From DAOTUL01 sp034437435 (lineage in GTDB: Bacteria > Chloroflexota > Anaerolineae > Aggregatilineales > Phototrophicaceae): a DNA stretch of 20,601 bases. Positions 1 to 7,825 of the stretch are shown in pieces. The notes beneath the pieces are model-generated. The model was not told the DNA's origin, ran no database searches, and saw nothing but the letters and a program-made list of their open reading frames with translations. The first letter of the stretch is position 1. Each line of letters begins with the position of its first letter. The DNA is taken from the NCBI GenBank assembly GCA_964417785.1, contig CAYQJO010000055.1, positions 1 to 20,601 on the forward strand, written 5' to 3'. A program made the translations under genes and the position numbers.

Positions 1-180
1 TCAGACTTTACATACCTTGCAGCCTGTTCGCTTGGCTGCGTAACGTCAGTTACTACTTTACTGATCCAATAGAACGGAGCCGTTAGTTCGTGCGTGCAGC
101 TTTTTGATAGTTTTTTTCTGGATAGGCCAGAGGGCGCAGAGCAAAGGCTCCGCGCCTTTTTGTTTGCATAGGAGGAGTAC
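1..180 (+). promoter_or_regulatory. leader region upstream of the aro operon
   Basis: No gene is visible in these 180 bases: there is no ATG before 181 and every forward frame is broken by stops. The stretch is AT-richer than the genes after it. It contains a perfect 6-bp stem (GCAGCC at 19-24 with GGCTGC at 34-39), a small AACGG/CCGTT inverted repeat at 73-84, a T-run at 111-117 and a terminator-like hairpin at 133-161. The strong Shine-Dalgarno AGGAGG at 170-175 serves aroH. No convincing -35/-10 pair was found, so the promoter may be atypical or lie before the window. The consecutive hairpins ending in a terminator shape suggest an RNA leader, but no known riboswitch or T-box motif was recognised. 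Confidence 0.4.
133..161 (+). terminator. terminator-like hairpin before aroH (possible attenuator)
   Basis: GGCGC (133-137) pairs with GCGCC (152-156), and GAGC (139-142) pairs with GCTC (147-150) around an AAAG loop. One A/C mismatch separates the two stem segments. Five T residues follow at 157-161, then G and TTT. This is the shape of an intrinsic terminator. Only 19 bases separate it from the aroH ATG, too few for a further promoter. Operon transcripts therefore have to read through it, which fits an attenuator better than a terminator for an upstream gene. No alternative antiterminator pairing was convincing by eye. Confidence 0.55.
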
Positions 181-558
181 ATGATGATACGTGGGGTCAG
201 GGGTGCGACGACGGTAGACGCGGATGAGCCGGAGGCTGTCGGTGAAGCCACCCGGCAGCTTCTGCGGGCGATGGTAGGCGCGAATGGCATTGAAGAATTT
301 GATGTTGCCAGTATTTTGTTTTCGACAACGCCTGATCTCGTATCGGCCTATCCCGCCTCTGCTGTGCGCCAGATTGGCTGGCAGCATACCGCTCTGATGG
401 GCTGTGTCGAAATGGATAAACCGGGCGGATTGTGCCGGTGCATCCGCATTTTGCTGCACTGGAACACAGACCGGCGACCGGAGGAGATTCACCATATCTA
501 TCTGAACGGTGCCATACAACTTCGACCTGATCTTTCGCAAAATAGTTCACAGGGATAA
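181..558 (+). CDS. aroH: chorismate mutase, AroH (Bacillus) type
   Basis: This 125-residue protein converts chorismate to prephenate, the branch point to tyrosine and phenylalanine. It matches the monofunctional trimeric AroH family over its whole length, opening with MMIRGVRGATTV, followed by TTPDL at 49-53, EMD at 77-79 and HIYL at 105-108. The residues equivalent to the B. subtilis active site are Arg7, Glu77, Arg89 and Tyr107, shifted by one after a single-residue deletion near residue 66. The Cys75 equivalent is Gly74, with a cysteine one position later. The ATG at 181 has a strong AGGAGG site five bases upstream. It is the first gene of the aro operon, three bases before aroF, directly behind a terminator-like hairpin. 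Confidence 0.95.
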   Translation: MMIRGVRGATTVDADEPEAVGEATRQLLRAMVGANGIEEFDVASILFSTTPDLVSAYPASAVRQIGWQHTALMGCVEMDKPGGLCRCIRILLHWNTDRRPEEIHHIYLNGAIQLRPDLSQNSSQG

Positions 559-561
559 AGC

Positions 562-1575
562 ATGTTAGTGATGATGCAGGGCGGCGCGTCAGCGCGGCAT
601 GTGGCGGAGGTGATTGCAGCCATCGAAGCCGATGGATACAAGGTTCATCTGGCCGATGGCGACGATTGTACGCTTATTGGTGTTGTGGGTGAGAGCGCGA
701 CACCGCTGGACCCGGATCGGTATGCGGCGATGGAGGGTGTGCAGGCGGTGCGTCGTGTGACGGTCCCGTATAAGCTCGCCAGCCGTGATTTTCATCCATA
801 TGACACCCACATCCCGATCAACGGCGGTCAGATGGGTGGTAAACGGGTGCTGGTCATCGCCGGCCCCTGTTCAGTGGAAAGTCGCGATCAGATTGTTGAG
901 ACGGCCTGCGCCGTCAAGGAGGCCGGGGCGACGGCGCTGCGTGGGGGAGCCTATAAGCCGCGCACATCGCCTTATAGCTTCCAGGGTCATGGCGAACAGG
1001 GATTGAAATGGCTGGCGGAGGCGCGAGAGATCACCGGTTTGCCGGTTGTCACCGAAGTTATGGACCCCAATCTGGTGCCGATGGTGTGCGACTATGCTGA
1101 TGTGCTGCAAATTGGTGCGCGGAGCATGCAGAACTTTGCCCTGCTGCACGCGGTCGGGGCCAGCCAGCATCCGGTTCTGCTCAAGCGCGGGATGAGCAGC
1201 ACCATCGAAGACCTTTTGATGGCGGCGGAGTATGTCCTCTCCCACGATAACAGCCGGGTGATGGTGTGCGAGCGCGGCATCCGTACCTTTGAGAAATATA
1301 CCCGCAATACCTTCGACATCAATGCAGTACCGGTCCTCAAGCATTTGACGCATTTACCGGTCGTGGGTGATCCGAGTCATGGGGTTGGCCTGCGTGAGCA
1401 TGTCATCCCGGTGGCGCTGGCGGCGGTTGCTGCCGGTGCCGATGCGCTGATTGTGGAAGTGCATGCGAACCCCGCGGAAGCGCTGTCCGATGGTCGTCAG
1501 AGCCTCACATTTGAGCAGTTTCACGGTATGATGGACCAGGTGCGTGCGGTTGCCGCCGCCATCGGTCGAGAATAG
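562..1575 (+). CDS. aroF: 3-deoxy-7-phosphoheptulonate (DAHP) synthase, class I-beta
   Basis: This enzyme condenses phosphoenolpyruvate and erythrose-4-phosphate into DAHP, the first step of the shikimate pathway. At 337 residues it has the size and layout of the Thermotoga maritima enzyme: a ferredoxin-like regulatory domain at about 1-70, then a KDPG-aldolase-related barrel. Visible motifs are GPCSVES (101-107), KPRTSP (132-137), DPSHG (270-274) and VEVH (298-301). Probable metal ligands are Cys103, His273, Glu299 and Asp310. In this family the N-terminal domain mediates feedback inhibition by tyrosine or phenylalanine; which effector acts here cannot be read from the sequence. The ATG at 562 has an AGGGA site and starts three bases after aroH. 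A chorismate mutase next to this type of DAHP synthase is a recurrent pairing. Confidence 0.96.
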   Translation: MLVMMQGGASARHVAEVIAAIEADGYKVHLADGDDCTLIGVVGESATPLDPDRYAAMEGVQAVRRVTVPYKLASRDFHPYDTHIPINGGQMGGKRVLVIAGPCSVESRDQIVETACAVKEAGATALRGGAYKPRTSPYSFQGHGEQGLKWLAEAREITGLPVVTEVMDPNLVPMVCDYADVLQIGARSMQNFALLHAVGASQHPVLLKRGMSSTIEDLLMAAEYVLSHDNSRVMVCERGIRTFEKYTRNTFDINAVPVLKHLTHLPVVGDPSHGVGLREHVIPVALAAVAAGADALIVEVHANPAEALSDGRQSLTFEQFHGMMDQVRAVAAAIGRE

Positions 1576-1637
1576 GAGATTGGCGTTTGATCGAGCGATG
1601 GGAAACGGTCTTTGACTCAGCGATAGAAGGGTGAACG

Positions 1638-2522
1638 ATGGCGGGCAGTTTTAGCAGCAAATCCCTCACAGTGGTGGGATTGGGCTTGATGGGTGGGTCG
1701 CTGGCGATGGCGCTGCGACCCCATGCAGAGACGATCATCGGCGTGGATAACAATCCGGAGAGCCGAGCATATGCGCTGGATCGGGGAATTGTTGATGTGG
1801 CAACAGATGATCTTCGGGAAGGTGTCGCCGAGTCGGATACGGTGATCCTGGCGACACCGGTACGCATCGTGATCGAGATTGTGCGCCAGCGAATCGGCGC
1901 ATATTTGCGTTCCAACACCCTTTTGATCGATATTGGCAGCACCAAAGCCGATATTTGTGAGGCAATGGGGCATTTACCCATCGGTATTCACGCCATCGGC
2001 GGCCATCCTATGACGGGGAAAGAGTACAGCGGTGTACAAAATGGCGATCCCTACCTGTATAAAGACGCGCCCTTTGTGCTGTGCAGCACTCGCCGGACCA
2101 CACCGGCTACCCGCCTGCGTGCGCTGTCGTTCGTGGAGACATTAGGGGCCAACCCTATTGAGATGGACGCTCAGCGGCATGACCGGGTGGTGGCGACCAT
2201 CAGCCATGTACCGTATTTGCTCAGTGTGGCCTTGATGGCGACGGCGGCGCGTGAAGCTGATGCCGACGAAGCCGTGTGGGCGCTGGCCGCTGGCGGATTC
2301 CGAGATATGTCGCGGCTTTCAGGGAGCGATGTGAGCATGATGAGCGACATCACCAGCACCAACACTCAGGCTATAGCCGTGCTGCTGGCGCAGTTCCGGG
2401 TACAGCTTGCCCTGCTGGAAACACAGCTTATTGCCCGTGACCAGGATAAACTGGCCGAAATGTTTAAACCGATGCGCGAGGCCCGCCAGAACTGGTCGAA
2501 ATTCTATGAGAGGAAGCCATGA
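1638..2522 (+). CDS. tyrA: prephenate dehydrogenase (TyrA family)
   Basis: The protein (294 residues) oxidatively decarboxylates prephenate to 4-hydroxyphenylpyruvate, the precursor of tyrosine, using NAD(P). It has an N-terminal Rossmann fold with GLGLMGGS at 14-21 and an acidic residue after the second strand (GVDNN, 35-39), which favours NAD. ATPV (72-75), DIGSTK (98-103) and GGHPMTGKE (121-129, carrying the catalytic-type His123) follow. The C-terminal helical dimerisation domain starts near 175 and includes ATISHVPYL with His190. Neither an ACT domain nor a fused chorismate mutase is present. The start at 1638 is preceded by GAAGGG. An in-frame TGA at 1632-1634 excludes a longer form. 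The gene follows aroF after 62 bases and overlaps aroA by four (ATGA). Confidence 0.94.
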   Translation: MAGSFSSKSLTVVGLGLMGGSLAMALRPHAETIIGVDNNPESRAYALDRGIVDVATDDLREGVAESDTVILATPVRIVIEIVRQRIGAYLRSNTLLIDIGSTKADICEAMGHLPIGIHAIGGHPMTGKEYSGVQNGDPYLYKDAPFVLCSTRRTTPATRLRALSFVETLGANPIEMDAQRHDRVVATISHVPYLLSVALMATAAREADADEAVWALAAGGFRDMSRLSGSDVSMMSDITSTNTQAIAVLLAQFRVQLALLETQLIARDQDKLAEMFKPMREARQNWSKFYERKP

Positions 2523-3808
2523 CGATACATTGGACCATCACGCCCGGTATTCCGCTGGTGGGTCGTGTGCGCGTACCCGGGGACAAATCGCTGTCCCACC
2601 GGGCTGTGCTGTTGGGCGCACTGGCACAGGGTACGAGTCAGGTCCGTGATTGGCTGGCGGCTGGCGACACAGAAGCGTCGTTGGCGGCAGTACGCGACCT
2701 GGGGATCGAAGTTGAGCGCCACGACACCCACACCCTGACCGTATATGGCGGTTTGATGCAAACGCCAATGGATGCGCTGAATCTGGTCAACGCCGGGACG
2801 GGGATTCGTCTGCTGGCGGGAATTGTAGCCGGGCAGCCCTTCACCACGACTCTCGACGGCAGTGAACAGCTTCGCCGCCGTCCCATGAAGCGCATTATCG
2901 ACCCACTGGCGCAGATGGGGGCCAGGATCGACTCCACCGACGGTCGCGCCCCGATGACCTTCTACCCGGCGGCACTGCACGGAGTTGAATACACCCTGCC
3001 GGTTGCCAGCGCCCAGGTCAAGAGTGCGATCTTGCTGGCCGGATTGTTTGCTGAGGGACCGACCACCGTGATCCAGCCGGGACCGGCCCGCGACCACACG
3101 GAGCGGATGCTCCAGGCAATGGGGGCGCAGATCGAGACCGAGGGCAATCGGGTCACACTGACACCGGGTGCTTCACTGCGTCCCTTCGATATGGCAGTCC
3201 CCGGCGACGCTTCTTCGGCGGCGTTTCTGATGGTTGCGGCCTGTATTACCCCCGCCAGCGATGTTGTGATCGAGCATGTGAATCTGAATCCGACGCGCAC
3301 CGGCCTGATCGAGGTGCTGCGCGAGATGGGTGCGGACCTGACGGTTACGATCACAGGCGAGGAAGCCGGGGAACCGGTCGGCAGTGTGCAGGTCCGGCAC
3401 AGCGCACTACGGGGTATCGAGATCGGCGGTGAGATGGTTGTCCGCATGATTGACGAGTTCCCGGTGTTGATGGTGGCGGCACTGGCGGCGGAAGGCCGGA
3501 CGGTGGTCCGCGATGCCCACGAACTGCGTGTCAAAGAGACCGACCGTATCGCCGTGATGAGCGCTGAATTGGACAAACTGGGTGCGGTCATCCAGGAGAC
3601 GGACGACGGTTTTGTGATTGTGGGGCCGCAGAAGCTCACGGCCAACACTGTGGACGGCCACGACGATCACCGGGTGGCGATGAGCATGGCGGTGGCTGGT
3701 CAATTGGCGCTGAGCAAGTCCATTGTGAATGGTGCTGAGTGCGCGGCGGATTCGTTCCCAGGGTTCGCCGATGTTTTGTCGCAGTTGGGGGAAGGTGTGA
3801 TTGTATGA
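2519..3808 (+). CDS. aroA: 3-phosphoshikimate 1-carboxyvinyltransferase (EPSP synthase)
   Basis: This is the sixth shikimate pathway enzyme, transferring the enolpyruvyl group of PEP to shikimate-3-phosphate. At 429 residues it has the normal two-domain length. Motifs include PGDKSLSHRA (20-29, with Lys23, Ser24 and Arg28), NAGTGIRLL (91-99), DGSEQLRRRPM (113-123), and a C-terminal DEFPVL then ELRVKETDR. In the segment after NAGT, the position of E. coli Ala98 is Gly and that of Pro101 is Leu. This recalls the class II EPSP synthases rather than the E. coli class, but class assignment needs an alignment. The start codon overlaps the tyrA stop (ATGA at 2519-2522) and the end overlaps aroE in the same way, so translation is probably coupled through all three. 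Confidence 0.97.
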   Translation: MTIHWTITPGIPLVGRVRVPGDKSLSHRAVLLGALAQGTSQVRDWLAAGDTEASLAAVRDLGIEVERHDTHTLTVYGGLMQTPMDALNLVNAGTGIRLLAGIVAGQPFTTTLDGSEQLRRRPMKRIIDPLAQMGARIDSTDGRAPMTFYPAALHGVEYTLPVASAQVKSAILLAGLFAEGPTTVIQPGPARDHTERMLQAMGAQIETEGNRVTLTPGASLRPFDMAVPGDASSAAFLMVAACITPASDVVIEHVNLNPTRTGLIEVLREMGADLTVTITGEEAGEPVGSVQVRHSALRGIEIGGEMVVRMIDEFPVLMVAALAAEGRTVVRDAHELRVKETDRIAVMSAELDKLGAVIQETDDGFVIVGPQKLTANTVDGHDDHRVAMSMAVAGQLALSKSIVNGAECAADSFPGFADVLSQLGEGVIV

Positions 3809-4632
3809 CCGAGAGAGTGGGGTTGATCGGCTGGCCGGTTGAACACAGCATCAGCCCGGAAATCCACAATGCGGCCTTCCAGGCGCTCGGTCTGGACTGG
3901 CACTACGATGTAATGGCGATCCCGCCTGACATCCTGCGCCAGGGTATCCGCGAACCGATGCAGCACGGCTATATCGGCCTCAATGTCACCATCCCGCATA
4001 AGCAAGATGTGATGAAACTGGTCAAACCGGATGAGGTCGCACGCGCTGTCGGCGCGGTGAACACCGTCGATTTCCGCGATAACACCGGCACGAACACCGA
4101 TGTCGCCGGCCTGCTGGATGATCTGACTGCCAACGGTATGACCGTCAACGGAGCCAATACGATTGTTCTGGGTGCCGGCGGTGCGGCCCGTTCGGCAGTC
4201 TACGGTCTTCACAGCGCCGGGGCCAAAGTGACGGTGGTTAACCGGACCTTTGAACGGGCGCAGCGGATGCTCGGTGATCTGATGATCTCTGCTGGCGTTA
4301 CCGGTGTTGAGGTCAAAACGCTGGATGAGGCAGCCGAAGACTCAGTCGATCTGATCGTCAATGCCACACCGGTCGGCATGTGGCCGCACGCGGATGCATC
4401 GCCCTGGATCACCGGTGTGCCGTTCCCCAAAGAGGCGACCGTCTACGACATGATCTACCGGCCTCAACGTACCCGGTTGATGGATCAGGCGGAGGCCGCT
4501 GGTGGTCGGGCGGTGGGTGGCCTGGGGATGCTGGTGCGGCAGGGTGCGGCGTCCTTTAAAGTGTGGACCGGGCAGGACGCGCCGGTCGAGGTCATGTTCG
4601 CAGCCGCTATCGTGGCACTGGCGGCCAAATGA
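3805..4632 (+). CDS. aroE: shikimate dehydrogenase (NADP+)
   Basis: The enzyme (275 residues) reduces 3-dehydroshikimate to shikimate. The N-terminal substrate domain has GLIGWPVEHSISPEIHN (6-22), with the shikimate-binding SxSP pattern, and NVTIPHK (60-66) ending in the catalytic Lys66. GTNTD (95-99) contains the catalytic Asp99. The nucleotide domain has GAGGAARS (123-130) and VVNRTFERA (144-152); Asn-Arg-Thr after the second strand is the usual NADP-selecting signature. The open frame extends upstream, but ATG 3805 is chosen because it overlaps the aroA stop as ATGA and places the protein start at the family position. The stop overlaps the following acetyltransferase by four bases. Confidence 0.96.
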   Translation: MTERVGLIGWPVEHSISPEIHNAAFQALGLDWHYDVMAIPPDILRQGIREPMQHGYIGLNVTIPHKQDVMKLVKPDEVARAVGAVNTVDFRDNTGTNTDVAGLLDDLTANGMTVNGANTIVLGAGGAARSAVYGLHSAGAKVTVVNRTFERAQRMLGDLMISAGVTGVEVKTLDEAAEDSVDLIVNATPVGMWPHADASPWITGVPFPKEATVYDMIYRPQRTRLMDQAEAAGGRAVGGLGMLVRQGAASFKVWTGQDAPVEVMFAAAIVALAAK

Positions 4633-5105
4633 TGCATATTCGGCGGGCGACAGTAGCGGATGCGTCTACCCTGTCACGTCTGACAGGTCCGGTGCAGACG
4701 CTGCACGCACATGCCTATCCGCAGATTTTCAAACAGCCATTCGACGATGATGCGATGACCCATCATTACGAGCAAGTTCTGACGTCAGCATCGAATTATG
4801 TTTTCATCGGTGAAGTCGATGGCGAGGCAGTCGGTTATGTACAGGCGCTGATTGTTGTGCGCCCGGAAAATGTGTTCACCTTTGCATTGGAATACATCAA
4901 TATTGACCAGATTTCGGTCAATCCAGAACACCAGGGTAAAGGTTATGGTACGCAGTTGACCGGGTACGTATTTGAATTGGCGCGAGCCAAAGGTATATCA
5001 CGAGTTACCCTGACCGTGTGGATGTTCAATACGCAAGCAATCCGGTTTTATGAGAAGCTTGGTTTTTCGAGGGTTTTGGGACGGATGGAGATCAACCTGG
5101 TATGA
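4629..5105 (+). CDS. GNAT family N-acetyltransferase
   Basis: This 158-residue protein has the GNAT fold: an N-terminal strand and helices (MMHIRRATVADASTL), a beta-hairpin region (YVFIGEVDGEAVGYVQA, 57-73), then motif A (DQISVNPEHQGKGYGTQL, with the acetyl-CoA pyrophosphate loop QGKGYG at 102-107). The typical C-terminal NTQAIRFYEKLGF follows at 134-146. It should transfer an acetyl or acyl group from CoA to an amine; the substrate is unknown. It is a poor fit to the pathway around it but sits between aroE and aroC with ATGA overlaps on both sides. Its base composition is clearly lower in GC than its neighbours (56 of 120 bases at 4801-4920 against 82 of 120 at 5401-5520), suggesting a late arrival. 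Confidence 0.88.
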   Translation: MMHIRRATVADASTLSRLTGPVQTLHAHAYPQIFKQPFDDDAMTHHYEQVLTSASNYVFIGEVDGEAVGYVQALIVVRPENVFTFALEYINIDQISVNPEHQGKGYGTQLTGYVFELARAKGISRVTLTVWMFNTQAIRFYEKLGFSRVLGRMEINLV

Positions 5106-6277
5106 TGCGATTTTTGACAGCGGGTGAGAGTCATGGACCGATGCTGACGGCGATTCTGGAGGGTATGCCCGCCGGACTGCCGCTCAGCGTTGAGGACATC
5201 AACGCGCAGCTTCGCCGCCGCCAGCACGGGTATGGCTCCGGGGGGCGGATGCAGATCGAAAAAGACGGTGTGCGGATTAGCAGTGGTGTGATGAACGGCC
5301 AGACGACCGGCGGGCCGATTGCGCTAATGGTGGAAAACCGCGACTTCAAGAACTGGCAGGAGCGCGACATCGAACCGATGACGACACCCCGACCGGGTCA
5401 CGCGGACCTGACCGGCGCGGTCAAATACGGCTACCGCGAACTGCGTCTGGGGCTGGAACGGGCCAGCGCCCGTGAGACAACCATGCGCGTCGCCGCTGGG
5501 GCCATTTGCCGCACGTTTCTGGCACACTTTGGCATTGAGATCGGCGGTTATGTGGTGCAAATCGGTCCGGTGAAGGCCGACCTGGGCGACAAACCGGATC
5601 ATCGCATCCTGTTCGAGGTGGCCGAAGGCAATGATGTGCGCTGCCCGATCCCGGCTCTGACCGAGGAGATGCACGAAGCGATCCGGCAGGTTAAAATCGA
5701 CAAGGATACACTCGGCGGTGTTTTCGAGATTTACGCGCTGAATGTACCACCGGGATTGGGGTCGCACGTTCACTGGGACCGCAAGCTGGATGGCCGTCTG
5801 GTAGGGGCTATGACCAGCATCCAGGCGATGAAAGGGGCCGAGATCGGCGCGGCTTTTGAGAATGCCGGTAAACGCGGCAGCCAGGTTCATGATATGATCG
5901 ATGTAGACGGCGACGGCACGCTCCTGCGCCGGACCAACCGGGCTGGTGGTCTTGAAGGTGGGATTACGACCGGTGATCCTGTTGTGGTCCGCGTGGCGAT
6001 GAAGCCGATTTCGACCATGCTGCGCGGTGCGGAGTCGGTCGATCTGGCGACCGGGCAGGCGCAGGCGACCACTTATGAGCGCAGCGATTTTTGTGCGGTG
6101 CCGCGTGCGGTGCCAGTCGGTGAGGCGATGATGGCGTTGGTGCTGGCCGATGCCCTGGCGGAGAAGCTGGGCGGCGACAGTATCGAGGAGATGGTGGCGC
6201 GTTTTGCAGCGCTGCGGCAGAATCGCGTTTCCGACCTGCCAATGGACAATGTAACGTGGCGGTTCGGGTTTGAGTAA
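5102..6277 (+). CDS. aroC: chorismate synthase
   Basis: This is the last common step of the pathway: anti-1,4-elimination of phosphate from EPSP to give chorismate, with reduced FMN as cofactor. At 391 residues the protein is the length of the longer Bacillus-like forms. Visible signatures are TAGESHGP (6-13, active-site His11), RRRQHGYGSGGRM (38-50), TTPRPGHADLTG (94-105, second active-site His100), RASARETTMRVAAGA (120-134) and a C-terminal RSDFCAVPRAVPVGEAM. The bacterium needs a flavin reductase acting in trans, because no bifunctional reductase domain is present. Its start overlaps the GNAT gene (ATGA) and its last eight bases contain the start of aroK. Confidence 0.97.
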   Translation: MMRFLTAGESHGPMLTAILEGMPAGLPLSVEDINAQLRRRQHGYGSGGRMQIEKDGVRISSGVMNGQTTGGPIALMVENRDFKNWQERDIEPMTTPRPGHADLTGAVKYGYRELRLGLERASARETTMRVAAGAICRTFLAHFGIEIGGYVVQIGPVKADLGDKPDHRILFEVAEGNDVRCPIPALTEEMHEAIRQVKIDKDTLGGVFEIYALNVPPGLGSHVHWDRKLDGRLVGAMTSIQAMKGAEIGAAFENAGKRGSQVHDMIDVDGDGTLLRRTNRAGGLEGGITTGDPVVVRVAMKPISTMLRGAESVDLATGQAQATTYERSDFCAVPRAVPVGEAMMALVLADALAEKLGGDSIEEMVARFAALRQNRVSDLPMDNVTWRFGFE

Positions 6278-6764
6278 TATCGTACTGACGGGCTTCATGG
6301 GTACCGGCAAGACGACGGTGGCCCATTTGCTGGCAGACCGTATCCGCTGGCGCTTTGTCGATGCCGATGACGAGATTGTCGCCCGGTTCGCCATGACCAT
6401 CCCGGAGATTTTTGCCCAACACGGCGAGGCCGGTTTCCGACGTTTCGAGCGAATCGTGTGTCAATCTCTGGCAGCCCGCGATCAACAGGTGATTGCGACC
6501 GGCGGCGGTATGCTGATCGACCCGGTGAACCGCCAGTTGATGGAGGCTTCGGGTCTGGTGGTGTGTTTGCTGGCTGAGCCAGACACCATCCGGGAGCGTC
6601 TGGCCGATAGTGAAGGTCGTCCGTTGGTCGCCAACTGGGAGACGTTATATGAACAGCGCCGGGCCGCTTATGCCGCCATGCCGTATCATGTCGATACAAC
6701 GGGCCGGACGCCGGAGGAAGTAGTGGACGAGGTACTCAAGTTATGGCGGACATTATTCGCATAA
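6270..6764 (+). CDS. aroK: shikimate kinase
   Basis: The protein (164 residues) phosphorylates shikimate at the 3-hydroxyl with ATP. It has the P-loop GFMGTGKT at 8-15, the DADDEI segment with Asp34, FRRFE with Arg58, the GGG loop at 78-80, and the lid region DSEGRPL with Arg117. These are at nearly the same positions as in E. coli AroK. The start is taken as TTG at 6270, inside the end of aroC, because no ATG or GTG lies close enough to keep the P-loop and its preceding strand. A rare start codon plus overlap suggests coupling to aroC translation. The last 22 bases overlap aroB in another frame. Confidence 0.94.
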   Translation: MSNIVLTGFMGTGKTTVAHLLADRIRWRFVDADDEIVARFAMTIPEIFAQHGEAGFRRFERIVCQSLAARDQQVIATGGGMLIDPVNRQLMEASGLVVCLLAEPDTIRERLADSEGRPLVANWETLYEQRRAAYAAMPYHVDTTGRTPEEVVDEVLKLWRTLFA

Positions 6765-7825
6765 ATGCGCCGGATCGCAACTACCGCATCTTCATCGGAA
6801 CTGGTTATGCCAATCACGATGTGCTGACGGAAGCGCTGGCACTGGGCGGTGACAGTTCGGATTTTCCCCGCGAAAGGGCCGAGCGGCCACAAAATGTGCT
6901 GGTGACAAACACCACAATTGCGCCGCTGCTGGTCACGGACGAGTTGATTGCGTCGTGGGATGCCACTCTGGTCACGATGCCCGACGGCGAGCAGTATAAG
7001 ACGATGGTGACGGTCAACCAGCTATACGCTGATTTTGTCGATGCAGGTCTGGATCGGGGTGGTTCGGTGGTGGCTTTCGGCGGCGGTGTCGTCGGTGATA
7101 CGGCGGGCTTTGCGGCGGCGACCTACATGCGCGGTGTACGTCTCATCCAGATACCGACCTCACTGTTAGCGATGGTCGATTCGAGTGTGGGCGGCAAAGT
7201 CGGTGTGGATTTGCCGCAGGGCAAGAATCTGGCCGGGGCGTTCAAACAGCCAGACATGGTGATTATCGACCCGGAGGTGCTGCGCACCCTGCCCGACGAT
7301 GAATGGCGCTGCGGCATGGCGGAAGTCCTCAAGCATGGGCTGCTAGCTGATGAAGGTTTACTGGACCCGGCACTGCACACACGCCAGCGGGCGACGGAAC
7401 TGGTGCGGCGGGCGATTCAGGTTAAAGTGGATATTGTGGAGCAAGACCCGTTCGAGAAAGGCATTCGCGCCCATTTGAACCTCGGCCACACCTTCGCCCA
7501 CGCCATCGAGCAGTATACTGGCTATAGCTGGCGGCACGGTGAGGCGGTTGGTGTGGGTTTGCTGGCGGCGGCACTGTTGGCGTATCGCCTGGAAATGTGC
7601 AGTGCTGATCTGGTCAAACGGGTTGATGCGATACTGGCTGCCACCGGTCTGCCGCGCCGGACTGGTGGATTGGACCCGACGGCTGTATATGCGGCGATGG
7701 CGACCGACAAGAAATGGAAGAATGGCGTGTCGCGTTTTGTGCTGCTGTATGATATTGGCGCACCGGCCATTGTCGAGGGTGTGCCGCGAGAGACCGTGAT
7801 ACAAGTATTGGACCAAATCAAATGA
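6743..7825 (+). CDS. aroB: 3-dehydroquinate synthase
   Basis: This NAD- and metal-dependent enzyme converts DAHP to 3-dehydroquinate. Its 360 residues match the family length. The NAD domain contains DGEQYKT (81-87), FGGGVVGDTAGF (112-123) and PTSLLAMVDSSVGGKVGVD (138-156). The metal-binding domain has GMAEVLKHG (191-199, Glu194), NLGHTFAHAIE (246-256, His249) and HGEAVGVG (265-272, His265); these are the expected zinc or cobalt ligands. DKKWKNG near the C terminus is also conserved. The ATG at 6743 lies 22 bases inside aroK. The stop overlaps the next gene as ATGA, so this enzyme is co-translated with the zinc-ribbon protein. Confidence 0.96.
   Translation: MADIIRINAPDRNYRIFIGTGYANHDVLTEALALGGDSSDFPRERAERPQNVLVTNTTIAPLLVTDELIASWDATLVTMPDGEQYKTMVTVNQLYADFVDAGLDRGGSVVAFGGGVVGDTAGFAAATYMRGVRLIQIPTSLLAMVDSSVGGKVGVDLPQGKNLAGAFKQPDMVIIDPEVLRTLPDDEWRCGMAEVLKHGLLADEGLLDPALHTRQRATELVRRAIQVKVDIVEQDPFEKGIRAHLNLGHTFAHAIEQYTGYSWRHGEAVGVGLLAAALLAYRLEMCSADLVKRVDAILAATGLPRRTGGLDPTAVYAAMATDKKWKNGVSRFVLLYDIGAPAIVEGVPRETVIQVLDQIK

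Noticed and set aside
1..180. T-box or trp-type leader peptide before aroH
   Set aside because: No T-box AGGGTGGNACCGCG-like sequence and no ATG-started peptide rich in aromatic codons; only the hairpins can be supported.
2962..3648. Minus-strand open frame opposite aroA
   Set aside because: Serine- and threonine-rich shadow of the aroA reading frame with no recognisable domain.
5324..6400. 358-codon open frame on the minus strand across aroC and aroK
   Set aside because: It is antisense to clear aroC motifs, has an unlikely composition rich in His, Arg and Gln, and has no ribosome binding site; it reflects high-GC codon bias.
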